Counted from the stretch's first letter, positions 7,456-16,439 are shown. The stretch: DNA of 64,000 bases from WTAW01 sp964406575 (GCA_964406575.1 CAYOSH010000021.1:1-64000); one strand, 5' to 3'. Numbers and translations are program-made. Notes: generated by a model from the sequence alone, not told the origin.

Positions 7456-8979
7456 TCAAAGTGCCGATCCGATTTTTGCTGGCATCAGTTTCGGAGATTT
7501 CCTAAAAAGCTCTTTGTATAACTCCGGGTAAGAGTTCTTAGCCCCGACAAGGCGGAAGGTCAGGGGCATGACCTCCTTCGCTTTCCGACTCATCTCGCCC
7601 ACAATCTGGCGGATATCCCATTGAGCGGACGGATCCTCTCTGAGTCTCGCCATATGGTATAACTCCCGCGCATTGACTCTCATCAGCACACGTCGCCTGT
7701 GGGCATTTGTCAAGATATATTCAGCCCCTGTTGTCAGGGACTCCTTGAGTTTCCTGTAGCACTCTTCTGTCTGGTCGATGACAGCTTTGAATTCCTGTTG
7801 GGTTCCGATGTTTTTAATGGATTGGGGGAGAGTGACTCCCAACTCCAAGTCGTAAGGCTGTGCCGTCAACGTAGCCATCCGATGTCTTTTGAGCTGGGCA
7901 AAACATGTGGCAGAAATCACCAGGTCAAACGTCAGGTCGACGTACTCGAATTCCCTGAGGACGGCGTCAAAAAACTCCATATGCTGAAACGCGGTCTTGC
8001 ACATATCCTTTTTCTGTTTTTGCTCCAAAGCCTTCGCTTGAAGCAAACAGTCTTTGTAGGAGTGTAGGGAGGATGTGTGCAGGAGTGAAGCCACCAATCT
8101 TGTATCACCGTCAGCCGTGTGGTCCACCAGTTGGACACACTCTCTGTCCCTTCTTCTCTCAATATTTTCTTTCCTTTTTTTTGGCCCTCCACCGAAGGGC
8201 AGAAGCTCCGTCTTTTTCACAAGATTTTTATAGGTTTTTGCGTCATATTCATTGGCTTCGGTGAAGAGAATGATCGAGGGAGCAACTGCCTTTGCCAACT
8301 CATATATCTTCTGGTTGAGCATTTTGATCTCGGCCAGTTCTTTGGAGGCAAAACGGCGGATAAGAAATTCCAGATTTCTGGCATTGGCTGTCAATCCCAG
8401 CTGGCCCAAAGTCGCCAGGCTCACACAATACCGGGCGTCTTCCTTGGCCCAGCCATTCAGGACCGCATGCTTCTTCGAATCCGCTGCGAGTTCGGGAAAG
8501 CATTCAAAAAAATACGGTTTAAGTTTCCTGTAAAGTTTATGATAGAGAGCATTTTGGGTTTTAATGACCTCCAGAAAAATCTTCTGTTTTCCCGCCTTCT
8601 TTATCTCCTCCGGCAAGATAACGTCATCTTCCAGCTTAACATAGCGCTGGGATTTCTCCGTGTAGGAACAGAGGCGAAATTTTTCGATCTCCTCGATAGC
8701 CAGTCGGCTCACCCCGATAATATCAAAATTGAAGACAGCATGTTCTGCCACTGAATGATGGCCCATTTTGAAGATGATGTTTTTGTTCGACCGTCTGGCT
8801 CTTTCCACCTCTGTTCTGGCTACTGCTCTCAAGGCATCTACAGAACGTGGATCCCGAGATATCCGCGCATAAGCCGCAGACATGGTTTCGGGTGTGACAT
8901 TCTGGAGGGACGGACTGTTTTTCTTCAGATCATCGATCACCGAACTATCGATGTTGTATCCGGCAAGCAGGACTTTCAT
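7456..8979 (-). CDS. Tandem ThyX-like (flavin-dependent thymidylate synthase family) protein
   Basis: 507 residues from the ATG at 8979, about twice a normal ThyX. The first half has GHHSVAEH (residues 73-80) and a ThyX-type motif KFRLCSYTEKSQRY (100-113) in which the canonical RHR reads KFR. The second half has an intact RHR (365-367) but lacks the following Ser-Glu-x-Ser-x-Arg-Tyr pattern, and ends with the ThyX-like NAHRRRVL...NARELYHMARLR...SAQWDIR. So it looks like two fused ThyX domains, each with half of the signature. ThyX makes dTMP from dUMP with FAD and methylene-THF at subunit interfaces; whether this protein does so is open. A TTG 33 bases upstream could also start it. Confidence 0.8.
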   Translation of the reverse strand: MKVLLAGYNIDSSVIDDLKKNSPSLQNVTPETMSAAYARISRDPRSVDALRAVARTEVERARRSNKNIIFKMGHHSVAEHAVFNFDIIGVSRLAIEEIEKFRLCSYTEKSQRYVKLEDDVILPEEIKKAGKQKIFLEVIKTQNALYHKLYRKLKPYFFECFPELAADSKKHAVLNGWAKEDARYCVSLATLGQLGLTANARNLEFLIRRFASKELAEIKMLNQKIYELAKAVAPSIILFTEANEYDAKTYKNLVKKTELLPFGGGPKKRKENIERRRDRECVQLVDHTADGDTRLVASLLHTSSLHSYKDCLLQAKALEQKQKKDMCKTAFQHMEFFDAVLREFEYVDLTFDLVISATCFAQLKRHRMATLTAQPYDLELGVTLPQSIKNIGTQQEFKAVIDQTEECYRKLKESLTTGAEYILTNAHRRRVLMRVNARELYHMARLREDPSAQWDIRQIVGEMSRKAKEVMPLTFRLVGAKNSYPELYKELFRKSPKLMPAKIGSAL

Positions 8980-8989
8980 TTTTTTCTCT

Positions 8990-9019
8990 ACAATAAGAGA
9001 CCCAAAGGGCAATTGTCAA
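8990..9019 (-). promoter_or_regulatory. Candidate promoter of the ThyX-like gene
   Basis: Minus strand TTGACA (9019-9014), 18 bases, TATTGT (8995-8990). The start point would be about 4 bases before the ATG at 8979, giving a nearly leaderless transcript. The -10 matches only 4 of 6. Confidence 0.35.
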
Positions 9020-9084
9020 ACAGAATAGCAGCTCAATGCACGGCCTTCTCTAGGGCACAAGCGGGACACCCGGCGAATCATTCA

Positions 9085-10515
9085 TTACGGTTTGCTCTTA
9101 CCCGATTTCAACTTGCCAGGAATCCCCGGTTCTGTCATTTCCCATGGATCGAGAACGGCCTTTATGCTCTTATCATCAAGGTCACCTTTAGCCCTCAGGA
9201 TATCCCCCAGAGTCTTCCCCTTTTCAAGAGCTTCCTCTGCCACTTCTGCAGAGCGCAGATATCCGATATGCGGGGACAGGGCGGTCACAATCCCCATGCT
9301 TTGCTCTGCGTACCAACGGCAGCGCTCTTTATTCACACGGATACCCCTGATGCATCTCAAACTTACCTCTTTAATGGCATTGGTGAGAATAGAAATCATG
9401 AAGTCGAGGTTGAAGGCGATGACAGGCATCATCACATTGAGCTCCAACTGGCCAGCTTGAGCAGCTCCGCTGACGACCAGGTCACTCCCGATGACCTGAT
9501 AGCAGACCATGTTCAGCATCTCAAGCATGGACGGGTTGGTTTTACCCGGCATCATGGAAGACCCCGGAGCCACCGCGGGCAGGCTGATCTCGGCCAGTCC
9601 GGTCTTCGGACCCGAGGCAAGGAGGCGGAGGTCGTTGGCAATCCTATTCAACTCGATGGCCAGGTTCCTCAGGCCCGCAGACACTTCAGCCATGGGCCGC
9701 ATGCTCTGCATCGTTTCTCTAAGATCATCCGCAGGAACCAGAGGAAATCCCGTCTGTTCAGCCAGGCGTTTCACCATCATTCCGGCGTATTCCGGTGCCG
9801 TGTTCAATCCCGTGCCCACAGCGCTTCCTCCGATCCCTAAAGCATACAGTGAACGTTCTGCAGATTCGAGAAAAAGCCGTGTTTGCGATATCGCTTTTCC
9901 GTAGGCTCTGAATTCCTGGCCCAACCGGATGGGTGCGGCGTCTTGCAGATGAGTCCTGCCCGATTTGATGACACCATCGAACTCATCAGCTTTAGCGCCA
10001 AAGATCTGCGCCATCTCATCGAGGATAGCATAGAAGTCCTCTTTAAGAAGTGTAAGCACTGCCAGCCGCATGGCTGTCGGGAAAACATCGTTTGTGCTCT
10101 GTCCCATATTCACGTGGTCATTGGGATGGACAAGTGTGTATTGTCCTTTTGTCCCACCCAGCAGTTCTTCTGCGCGGTTGGCGATCACCTCATTGCAATT
10201 CATATGAAAGGATGTTCCGGCTCCCATCTGAAACACGTCCACGATGAATTGATACTCAAATTTGCCTTCAAGAACCTCGAGGCATGCTTTCTCTATGGCC
10301 ATAGATTTTGCCTCTTCTAGCTGTCCCAACTCCCGGTGAACACTGGCTGCGGCACGTTTGATCTGCACAGTGGCTCTAACCATGCTCAACGGATTTTTCA
10401 GCCCGCTTATCGGAAAATTCAAAGAAGCTCTGAGTGACTGGATCCCATAATAGGCATCTTCAGGTACAGAAAGCTCCCCGAGAGAATCCCTTTCTTTACG
10501 TGTTTTTTGTGCCAT
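9085..10515 (-). CDS. aspA: Aspartate ammonia-lyase (or class II fumarase)
   Basis: 476 residues of the aspartase/fumarase superfamily. The start region (DSLGELSVPEDAYYGIQSLRA) is aspartase-like; GAGTSFHMNCNEVIANRA, HPNDHVNMGQSTNDVFPTA and the signature PGSSMMPGKTNP with the catalytic Ser are all present. Aspartase turns aspartate into fumarate plus ammonia; fumarase hydrates fumarate. The ATG at 10515 is preceded by GAGGAG. The gene is divergent from sdhA-sdhB, which would reduce fumarate or oxidise succinate, so either activity fits the context. Sequence resemblance favours aspartase, moderately. Confidence 0.85.
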   Translation of the reverse strand: MAQKTRKERDSLGELSVPEDAYYGIQSLRASLNFPISGLKNPLSMVRATVQIKRAAASVHRELGQLEEAKSMAIEKACLEVLEGKFEYQFIVDVFQMGAGTSFHMNCNEVIANRAEELLGGTKGQYTLVHPNDHVNMGQSTNDVFPTAMRLAVLTLLKEDFYAILDEMAQIFGAKADEFDGVIKSGRTHLQDAAPIRLGQEFRAYGKAISQTRLFLESAERSLYALGIGGSAVGTGLNTAPEYAGMMVKRLAEQTGFPLVPADDLRETMQSMRPMAEVSAGLRNLAIELNRIANDLRLLASGPKTGLAEISLPAVAPGSSMMPGKTNPSMLEMLNMVCYQVIGSDLVVSGAAQAGQLELNVMMPVIAFNLDFMISILTNAIKEVSLRCIRGIRVNKERCRWYAEQSMGIVTALSPHIGYLRSAEVAEEALEKGKTLGDILRAKGDLDDKSIKAVLDPWEMTEPGIPGKLKSGKSKP

Positions 10516-10582
10516 CGATACACTCCTCTTCGGATTCATCGGATCTGTTCGAGAACCGACAGGTCGACCGAATGTGTCCACC

Positions 10583-10611
10583 ATTTTAGAGCAGTCTCCC
10601 GCCAAGGTCAA
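10583..10611 (-). promoter_or_regulatory. aspA promoter, TTGACC-17-TAAAAT
   Basis: On the minus strand TTGACC (10611-10606), 17 bases, TAAAAT (10588-10583), about 68 bases before the aspA ATG. It shares the TAAAAT -10 and the exact spacing with the purB, RodZ-like and ftsH promoters. Confidence 0.6.
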
Positions 10612-10623
10612 ATTCAGGACATC

Positions 10624-10652
10624 TTGACAATCCCGGCAGCAGAAATTACTTT
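10624..10652 (+). promoter_or_regulatory. Possible sdhA promoter
   Basis: A perfect TTGACA (10624-10629) faces sdhA, with TACTTT 17 bases on (10647-10652), a poor -10. It lies 34-62 bases before the ATG and back to back with the aspA promoter. Confidence 0.35.
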
Positions 10653-10685
10653 TAAAGGTCTATCTTTGATCTTAGAGGAAATCCT

Positions 10686-12419
10686 ATGTTTGAATACGAA
10701 GCTCTCATCGTGGGTGCGGGCGGAGCAGGGTTGTATGCAGCTCTTGAAGCCAGCAAAACAGGAAAGACCGCGGTCTTGTCCAAGCTCTATCCCGTCAGGT
10801 CGCATACCGGCGCTGCCCAAGGAGGGATAGGGGCTGCGCTCGGGAACCTTGAAGAGGATAAACCCATATGGCATGCCTTTGACACAGTCAAGGGAGGTGA
10901 TTACCTCACAGACCAGAATGCCGCTAGCATTCTCGCCGAGGACGCCATTCAGGCTGTTTACGAGCTCGAGAATAAAGGCTTGCCCTTTAGCCGCACTCCC
11001 CAGGGTCTCATCGATCAGCGCAGGTTCGGCGGCCATACGCGGAACTTCGGTGAAGCACCTGTCCGGCGGGCCTGTTACGCCGCAGACAGAACCGGACACA
11101 TGATCCTCCAAACTCTCTTCCAGCAGTGTATAAAAGAAAATGTGGCATTTTTTGATGAGTACACCGTTTTGGACGTTTTGATCCAAGGACACCAATGCAG
11201 AGGATTAGTTGCAGGGGACCTCGCGACCGGAGAGATCCATCTTTTCAAAGCCAAAGCTGTTCTTTTTGCGACAGGAGGTTTCGGCCGCATCTTTCGCATC
11301 ACGTCCAATGCGTACGCCAACACGGGAGATGGGCAAGCTTTGCTCGCCAAACGGGGTGTTCCTCTCGAGGACATGGAGTTTTATCAGTTCCATCCCACAG
11401 GAATTCGCGGTTTGGGCATTCTCATCACAGAAGCAGTCAGGGGGGAAGGAGGAATACTGCGGAACGCCAAGGGGGAACGTTTCATGGAGAGATACGCGCC
11501 CACACTGCTGGACCTGGCACCCCGAGACATGATCTCAAGGGCAATCCATACGGAAATCCAGGAACTCCGGGGGGTCAAAGGGGATGGCTCTGTGGATGAC
11601 TATATTTATCTTGATGCCACACATCTTGGGAAGGACGCCATCGAGGCCAAACTCCCCGATATCGCTGAATTTTCTCGCACCTACCTCGGTGTCGACCCCG
11701 CAGAAAAGCCCATGTCCGTCCACCCCACGGCCCACTATGCCATGGGAGGCATTCCCACCGACCTCGACGGAAGGGTGATCTTCGACAGTTCGGGCAAAAC
11801 CTATGAAGGACTGTATGCGGCTGGCGAATGTGCGTGTGTTTCTGTTCATGGAGCAAACAGGTTGGGCACAAACAGCCTTGTCGAATTGGTCGTTTTCGGT
11901 CGCCGCGCAGGACAACATATGGCACAGTTTGTGAAGGGTGCAGACTTTGGGACCGTCTCCGCTGATGCTCCAGAAGCTGTACGGAAAAGACTGGCGGAGC
12001 TGCGTCGCCAAGAGAAATGCCCCAATCCCGAATCTCTGCGCCGGGAGATGCAACATGTGATGATGGAAAACGTGGGAATCATCCGCAATAGGGAAAACAT
12101 GGCAAAAGCACAGAAGGCCCTGAGAGAACTGCGCCAGGTCTATACACAAATAAGGGCCAACGACCCCAGCAGGGCTTTTAACACACAAGTGCTCGAGATC
12201 ACGGAATTGGGACATCTCCTGGAATTGGCCTACATGGTGGTGACATGCGCTCTCAACAGGCAGGAAAGCCGTGGTGCCCACGCAAGGGAAGATTTCGCGG
12301 AGAGGGATGACAATAATTGGCTCAAACACACCCTGGCATGGTTTGAGGGCGAAAATATCAGAATCGATTATAGAAATGTCGATATTTCCCGTTGGGAACC
12401 TAAACCGCGGAAATATTAA
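10686..12419 (+). CDS. sdhA: Succinate dehydrogenase/fumarate reductase flavoprotein subunit
   Basis: 577 residues, full length. N-terminal Rossmann FAD motif ALIVGAGGAGLYAALEA, the flavinylation region SHTGAAQGGIGAALGN, substrate-site segments RRFGGHTRNFGEAPVRRACYAADRTGH and HPTG, and a C-terminal RSRGAH-type segment (ESRGAHAREDFAERDD). It interconverts succinate and fumarate. AGAGGA precedes the ATG. sdhB follows after 12 bases. No membrane-anchor gene (sdhC/sdhD) lies on either side, so the complex may be soluble or use an anchor encoded elsewhere. The direction of catalysis cannot be read from the sequence. Confidence 0.95.
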   Translation: MFEYEALIVGAGGAGLYAALEASKTGKTAVLSKLYPVRSHTGAAQGGIGAALGNLEEDKPIWHAFDTVKGGDYLTDQNAASILAEDAIQAVYELENKGLPFSRTPQGLIDQRRFGGHTRNFGEAPVRRACYAADRTGHMILQTLFQQCIKENVAFFDEYTVLDVLIQGHQCRGLVAGDLATGEIHLFKAKAVLFATGGFGRIFRITSNAYANTGDGQALLAKRGVPLEDMEFYQFHPTGIRGLGILITEAVRGEGGILRNAKGERFMERYAPTLLDLAPRDMISRAIHTEIQELRGVKGDGSVDDYIYLDATHLGKDAIEAKLPDIAEFSRTYLGVDPAEKPMSVHPTAHYAMGGIPTDLDGRVIFDSSGKTYEGLYAAGECACVSVHGANRLGTNSLVELVVFGRRAGQHMAQFVKGADFGTVSADAPEAVRKRLAELRRQEKCPNPESLRREMQHVMMENVGIIRNRENMAKAQKALRELRQVYTQIRANDPSRAFNTQVLEITELGHLLELAYMVVTCALNRQESRGAHAREDFAERDDNNWLKHTLAWFEGENIRIDYRNVDISRWEPKPRKY

Positions 12420-12431
12420 TGGGGAGGGACG

Positions 12432-13145
12432 ATGAAAATCACTCTGGAGATACAGCGATTCAATCCAGAAACCGACATAAAACCCTACACCCAAAAATAC
12501 GCGGTCAATGCCGAACTCACAGACAGGTTGCTCTCAGTTCTTTTGGAAATCAAGGCAACGCAAGACCCGACTCTGGGGATCCGCAGGAGTTGTGCCCACG
12601 GCGTGTGTGGCTCAGATGCCATGGTGATCAACGGAAAGGAGCGTCTGGCATGTAAGACGCTCATCCAGGATGTTGCCCGAGAAGAAGAAGCAACCATCCG
12701 TGTAGAACCTCTGCGAAACCTGCCTATCCAGAGGGATCTCATGGTGGACCAGCATAAATTTTTCGAAAATTACATGTGTGTGAAGCCGTATTTTATCAGC
12801 TCCGAAGAGCCGGGAAAGAAGGAATTCCGTCAATCTCCCGAGGAGAGGCAAAAATTCGAAGAGGGGATAAAATGCATCCTCTGTATCTCTTGCTATTCGG
12901 CATGCCCTGTCATCCAGGAAGTCAATCCTAATTTTATTGGCCCTGCAGCTGTGGTCCAGGCCTCACGATTCAATGACGACAGCCGCGATGAAGGATTTGA
13001 AGAGCGCCTTCCCCAGTTGGATCATCCCGATGGTGTCTGGCCCTGCGAAAGCCGTTTTGAATGCACGCGCGTCTGCCCGAGAGGGATCAAGATCACAAAA
13101 ACCATCAACCTCACCAAGCGCAAAATCCAACGGCAGAAATCTTAG
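12432..13145 (+). CDS. sdhB: Succinate dehydrogenase/fumarate reductase iron-sulfur subunit
   Basis: 237 residues. The [2Fe-2S] loop reads CAHGVCGSDAM...LAC, with Asp in place of the third Cys as in E. coli SdhB rather than FrdB. The C-terminal domain has CILCISCYSACP and CESRFECTRVCP for the [4Fe-4S] and [3Fe-4S] clusters. It carries electrons from SdhA to a quinone pocket normally shared with SdhC/D, which are missing here. The stop overlaps the stop of the convergent rtcB by four bases (13142-13145). Confidence 0.95.
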   Translation: MKITLEIQRFNPETDIKPYTQKYAVNAELTDRLLSVLLEIKATQDPTLGIRRSCAHGVCGSDAMVINGKERLACKTLIQDVAREEEATIRVEPLRNLPIQRDLMVDQHKFFENYMCVKPYFISSEEPGKKEFRQSPEERQKFEEGIKCILCISCYSACPVIQEVNPNFIGPAAVVQASRFNDDSRDEGFEERLPQLDHPDGVWPCESRFECTRVCPRGIKITKTINLTKRKIQRQKS

Positions 13146-14563
13146 CCCTTCATTACACCCACAGGGACCACCCGAACAACAAGCTTTCCGATGCCGACTT
13201 CATGGGAAACTCTAACCACTTCGTCGACGTCTTTGTATGCCTGGGAGGCTTCCTCGGCCACACCCCTCCAGCTCGTGGATTGGAGTTCTATCCCCTTTCT
13301 CGCCAGGTCCTGTTTGATTTGCTCACCCTTGAACTTCCGGCGTGCTTCATGCCTGGACATCATCCGTCCCGCACCATGAGCGGTTGAGCCAAAACTCAAT
13401 TGTTCGGACTGTTGCGTTCCGACCAAAACGTAGGACGAAGTCCCCATGCTCCCCGGTATCATGACCGGTTGGCCCACCGACCGATACACTTCGGGGATCT
13501 CCTTGCGGCCGGGACCGAAGCTCCGCGTCGCTCCCTTTCTGTGGATACAGACCTCTTTCTCTTCACCATCGATCTCATGTTTCTCGAATTTGGCGACATT
13601 GTGGCAGACATCATAAACCTGGTCCATCCCTTCGGAATTTCCCAATATTTTTTGAAAGACCTCCCGAACCCAGTGGGCGATCATCTGTCTGTTGGCAAAG
13701 GCAAAGTTCACCGCAGCGCTCATGGATTTGTAGTACTGCCGGCCCAATTCGGACTGGATGGGCGCATTGATGAGTTCTCTGTCCGGCAATCCAGATGTTC
13801 CGAATTTGTTTTCCATGGCGCGGATGTAATCGGATGCGACCTGATGGCCAAGCCCACGGCTTCCACAGTGGATCATGACCAGTATCTGACCCAAGGAATG
13901 GATCCCGAATATTCCGGCGACCTTGGAGTCGAAAATTTCGGCCACTTTCTGTATCTCTAAAAAATGGTTCCCCGCACCGAGGGTGCCCAACTGAGGGACG
14001 CCTCTCTCGATTGCACGTTTGGACAGATAACTGGGGTCCGCGCTCTTCATCCGTCCGTATTCCTCTGTCCTCTCCAGGTCCACACGTAATCCATATCCAT
14101 TCTCCACAGCCCATTCCGCCCCCATCGTGCAGACATCCTCGAGGACTCGCCGGCTCAACTGAAGAATCCCCCGCTTACCCACCCCGGCCGGCACCGACCG
14201 AAAAATCTGCGCAAGAAGCTCTCCTCTTTTTGCCTCCACATCTTCTTCCAAAAATTCTGTTTTCAGGAGCCTGACACCGCAATTGATATCATAGCCCACT
14301 CCTCCGGGGGAAATAACTCCTCGGTTGAGGTCAAAAGCCGCCACACCCCCTATAGGGAAACCGTAACCCTGGTGGCCATCCGGCATAACGCAGGCCATTT
14401 TCTGGATCCCGGGTAAACAGGCCACATTCTGGGCCTGCTCAAGGGTCCGGTCGCGTTTGATGCTTTCCAGAAGGGCCGGTGATGTATAGATCACCGTGGG
14501 GACCTTCATGTTCCCGTGTTTTTCAATTTGATAAGTGTGTGCATCGATCCTTTTTAATTCCAT
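13142..14563 (-). CDS. rtcB: RNA-splicing ligase RtcB
   Basis: 473 residues, standard RtcB length. RtcB joins 2',3'-cyclic phosphate and 5'-OH RNA ends with GTP and Mn2+, in RNA repair or tRNA splicing. Seen: MPDGHQGYGFPIGGVAAFD, GGVGYDINCGVRLL with the metal-binding Cys, GAGNHFLEIQ, HCGSRGLGHQ, and the C-terminal GSMGTSSYVL...STAHGAGR with the guanylylated His. The archease gene begins 9 bases upstream on the same strand, matching the known RtcB-archease partnership. It ends tail to tail against sdhB. Confidence 0.97.
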   Translation of the reverse strand: MELKRIDAHTYQIEKHGNMKVPTVIYTSPALLESIKRDRTLEQAQNVACLPGIQKMACVMPDGHQGYGFPIGGVAAFDLNRGVISPGGVGYDINCGVRLLKTEFLEEDVEAKRGELLAQIFRSVPAGVGKRGILQLSRRVLEDVCTMGAEWAVENGYGLRVDLERTEEYGRMKSADPSYLSKRAIERGVPQLGTLGAGNHFLEIQKVAEIFDSKVAGIFGIHSLGQILVMIHCGSRGLGHQVASDYIRAMENKFGTSGLPDRELINAPIQSELGRQYYKSMSAAVNFAFANRQMIAHWVREVFQKILGNSEGMDQVYDVCHNVAKFEKHEIDGEEKEVCIHRKGATRSFGPGRKEIPEVYRSVGQPVMIPGSMGTSSYVLVGTQQSEQLSFGSTAHGAGRMMSRHEARRKFKGEQIKQDLARKGIELQSTSWRGVAEEASQAYKDVDEVVRVSHEVGIGKLVVRVVPVGVMKG

Positions 14564-14572
14564 GCTGCCACC

Positions 14573-15010
14573 TCACACATCCACCACAACCTGAACCATA
14601 AAATGTTCATTGATCCAAATTTCCATCTCATTATAGGTTATGGCTTTCACGTCTCCGAAGGGCCTGTAACGCTTTTCATAAGTATCACCAAAAAATGAAC
14701 CGTCCAGAATATACTTTTCCTCGATCCTCCTGATCTTGATCCCCTCTACGGAATGGAGAAGAAACATCCGGGAATCCAGGAGATACAGGATCTCCTCTAA
14801 AAAATTCACCAGGAGCTGTTTGAGGTCTCTGCCTTCCACAGCGACAGGGTGTCGGATCTTGTTCTCGATTGTGTCTCTGTCCCACATGAGAGACACCAGG
14901 GCATAGGCCGCATTGGTGAATGCCTCCTCCAGGCTCTGGCCAAATGCCTGAAACTTTGCATCGGCTGTGTGCTCTAAGAATTGATACTTTTTCCCGTAAC
15001 TCGAAGACAC
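14573..15010 (-). CDS. Archease, RtcB activator
   Basis: 145 residues. Archease promotes guanylylation and turnover of RtcB. The opening KKYQFLEHTADAKFQAFG is the archease signature, and DLKQLLVNFLEEILYLLD and GDVKAITYNEMEI follow the family. The start is GTG at 15010: its G is the last base of the upstream TAG stop (TAGTG), with GGGG about 10 bases before. The open frame extends to 15124, but that part overlaps the radical SAM gene and has no archease features. Followed at once by rtcB. Confidence 0.92.
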   Translation of the reverse strand: MSSSYGKKYQFLEHTADAKFQAFGQSLEEAFTNAAYALVSLMWDRDTIENKIRHPVAVEGRDLKQLLVNFLEEILYLLDSRMFLLHSVEGIKIRRIEEKYILDGSFFGDTYEKRYRPFGDVKAITYNEMEIWINEHFMVQVVVDV

Positions 15011-16020
15011 TAGAAAACCCCGGCGATCGGATGCCCGCAGTAAGAGCACTTTGCATCCGCAATCGCGTTCTTGCTTAAGGCAAACCCAGTTCTCTGAATG
15101 AGGGATGAGCCGCAAGAGGGACAATACGTGTCCTCTGATTCGCCCAGGACATTCCCGATGTAGATGTATCGCAGGCCCTCCCTTTTTCCTATGGAATAGG
15201 CTCTGCGGAGAGTTTCCACAGGCGTCGAAGACGTGTCGGTGAAGTTATAATCCGGATGAAAACGGCTGATATGCCATGGGATATCCGGGTCCACATCAAC
15301 GATGAAGCGGGCGATCTTTGTCAGCTCCTCATCAGAGTCATTCTGGCCAGGAATGACCAGCGTTGTGATCTCCACCCAGATCCCGAGTGTTCTCATTTTC
15401 CGAATGGATGCACAAACTGGCTCCAGATGGGCTCTGCACATCTCTGCGTAGAATTTCTCACTGAATGATTTGAGATCAACGTTGCAGGCATCTAGATATG
15501 GGTGAAAGGTCTCAAGAGCTTCAGCCGTCATGTAGCCATTAGTCACAAAAGAGTTTCCAAGACCTTCTTTTTTGCCAAGTTTTGCCGTGTCGTAAGCAAA
15601 CTCGAAGAAAATCGTGGGCTCGGTGTAGGTATAAGAAATGCTCTGACATCCTTGATCCTTTGCAGCCCTGACAATATCCTCAGGAGAAAAGGTTTCATTG
15701 GAGGAGGCCTTGTCCTTGCTTTTGGACCGTTGAGAGATTTGCCAGTTCTGGCAGAAGGGGCACTGAAAATTGCAGCCCATGGTTGCGATGGAAAAAGCAT
15801 TCGAGCCCGGCAGATAGTGATACAGAGGTTTTTTCTCTATGGGGTCCACATGGGCAGCGATGACCTCTCCATAAACAAGGGTATAGAGTTTGCCCTTTCT
15901 GTTTTGTCGTACTCCACAGATCCCGTATTTTTCCGGAACAATCTGGCAGCGATGGCTGCACAGGTCGCACACGACGCGTTCCCCTTCCAGAGAGTGGAAG
16001 AGCATGGCCTCTTTACGCAT
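15010..16020 (-). CDS. amrS: AmmeMemoRadiSam-type radical SAM enzyme
   Basis: 336 residues. The radical SAM cluster motif is GCNFQCPFCQNW (CxxxCxxC), preceded by an N-terminal Cys pair (CDLCSHRC...YGICGVR) and followed by the family block ITTLVIPGQNDSDEEL and PDIPWHISRFHPDYN. A C-terminal CPSCGSSL...CSYCGH zinc-ribbon completes the usual form. This family is named for its association with AMMECR1 and Memo proteins; neither is in this window. Here it lies between a VOC gene (5 bases upstream) and archease-rtcB (stop overlapping start), so one transcript with RNA repair genes is likely. Substrate unknown. Confidence 0.93.
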   Translation of the reverse strand: MRKEAMLFHSLEGERVVCDLCSHRCQIVPEKYGICGVRQNRKGKLYTLVYGEVIAAHVDPIEKKPLYHYLPGSNAFSIATMGCNFQCPFCQNWQISQRSKSKDKASSNETFSPEDIVRAAKDQGCQSISYTYTEPTIFFEFAYDTAKLGKKEGLGNSFVTNGYMTAEALETFHPYLDACNVDLKSFSEKFYAEMCRAHLEPVCASIRKMRTLGIWVEITTLVIPGQNDSDEELTKIARFIVDVDPDIPWHISRFHPDYNFTDTSSTPVETLRRAYSIGKREGLRYIYIGNVLGESEDTYCPSCGSSLIQRTGFALSKNAIADAKCSYCGHPIAGVF

Positions 16021-16025
16021 TTTTC

Positions 16026-16439
16026 CTAGACTTTAGCCTCATAGACCTCGATAAGATTCCCTTCCGGGTCTTTGATAAAATAGATCGTGCGGCCTGCATG
16101 TTCGATCTCTATAACAGGGACATTTTTTGTTTTGAGAGCCCGAACGAACTGTATCCTATCCTCCACTCCCATGCCCCAGTGATTGTATCCGAGAGTGGCA
16201 AATTCCCTTGGAGAGGTTTGAGCCTCTGTGAGTGAAAAGACTTCGAGAACGGCTGAACTGCGTCTGAGTTTGGTGAGAGTGCATGAGGAGGGAATATGAA
16301 AGATCTGATCCACAAGCTCAGCGGAGAGAAGTCGCGTCTCCCCTTCTTCAAATCCCAAACTCTCGGTATAGAATTTCTTCAGCTTTTCCAGATCGTTCGC
16401 CAGGATCCCGATATGATGGCAGTAAATATTTCGTTCCAT
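16026..16439 (-). CDS. VOC (glyoxalase/dioxygenase superfamily) protein
   Basis: 137 residues with paired beta-alpha-beta-beta-beta modules. The opening HHIGILANDLEKLKKFYTESLGF, the middle NHWGMGVEDR and the end TIYFIKDPEGNLIEVYE are typical of VOC metalloenzymes; His in the first strand and Glu near the end would be metal ligands. Substrate cannot be told. It is the first gene of the minus-strand run VOC-amrS-archease-rtcB. A 190-base gap (16440-16629) to nth holds nothing recognisable. Confidence 0.85.
   Translation of the reverse strand: MERNIYCHHIGILANDLEKLKKFYTESLGFEEGETRLLSAELVDQIFHIPSSCTLTKLRRSSAVLEVFSLTEAQTSPREFATLGYNHWGMGVEDRIQFVRALKTKNVPVIEIEHAGRTIYFIKDPEGNLIEVYEAKV

Noticed and set aside
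8755..9840. 361-codon plus-strand open frame
   Set aside because: It is the complement of the ThyX-like and aspartase genes, both with strong family motifs; the translation has no recognisable domain.
11535..12494. 319-codon minus-strand open frame
   Set aside because: Antisense to sdhA and the start of sdhB, no ribosome site, no family features.
14573..15124. Longer archease starting at 15124
   Set aside because: The extra 38 residues are radical SAM coding sequence in another frame; GTG 15010 fits the family start.
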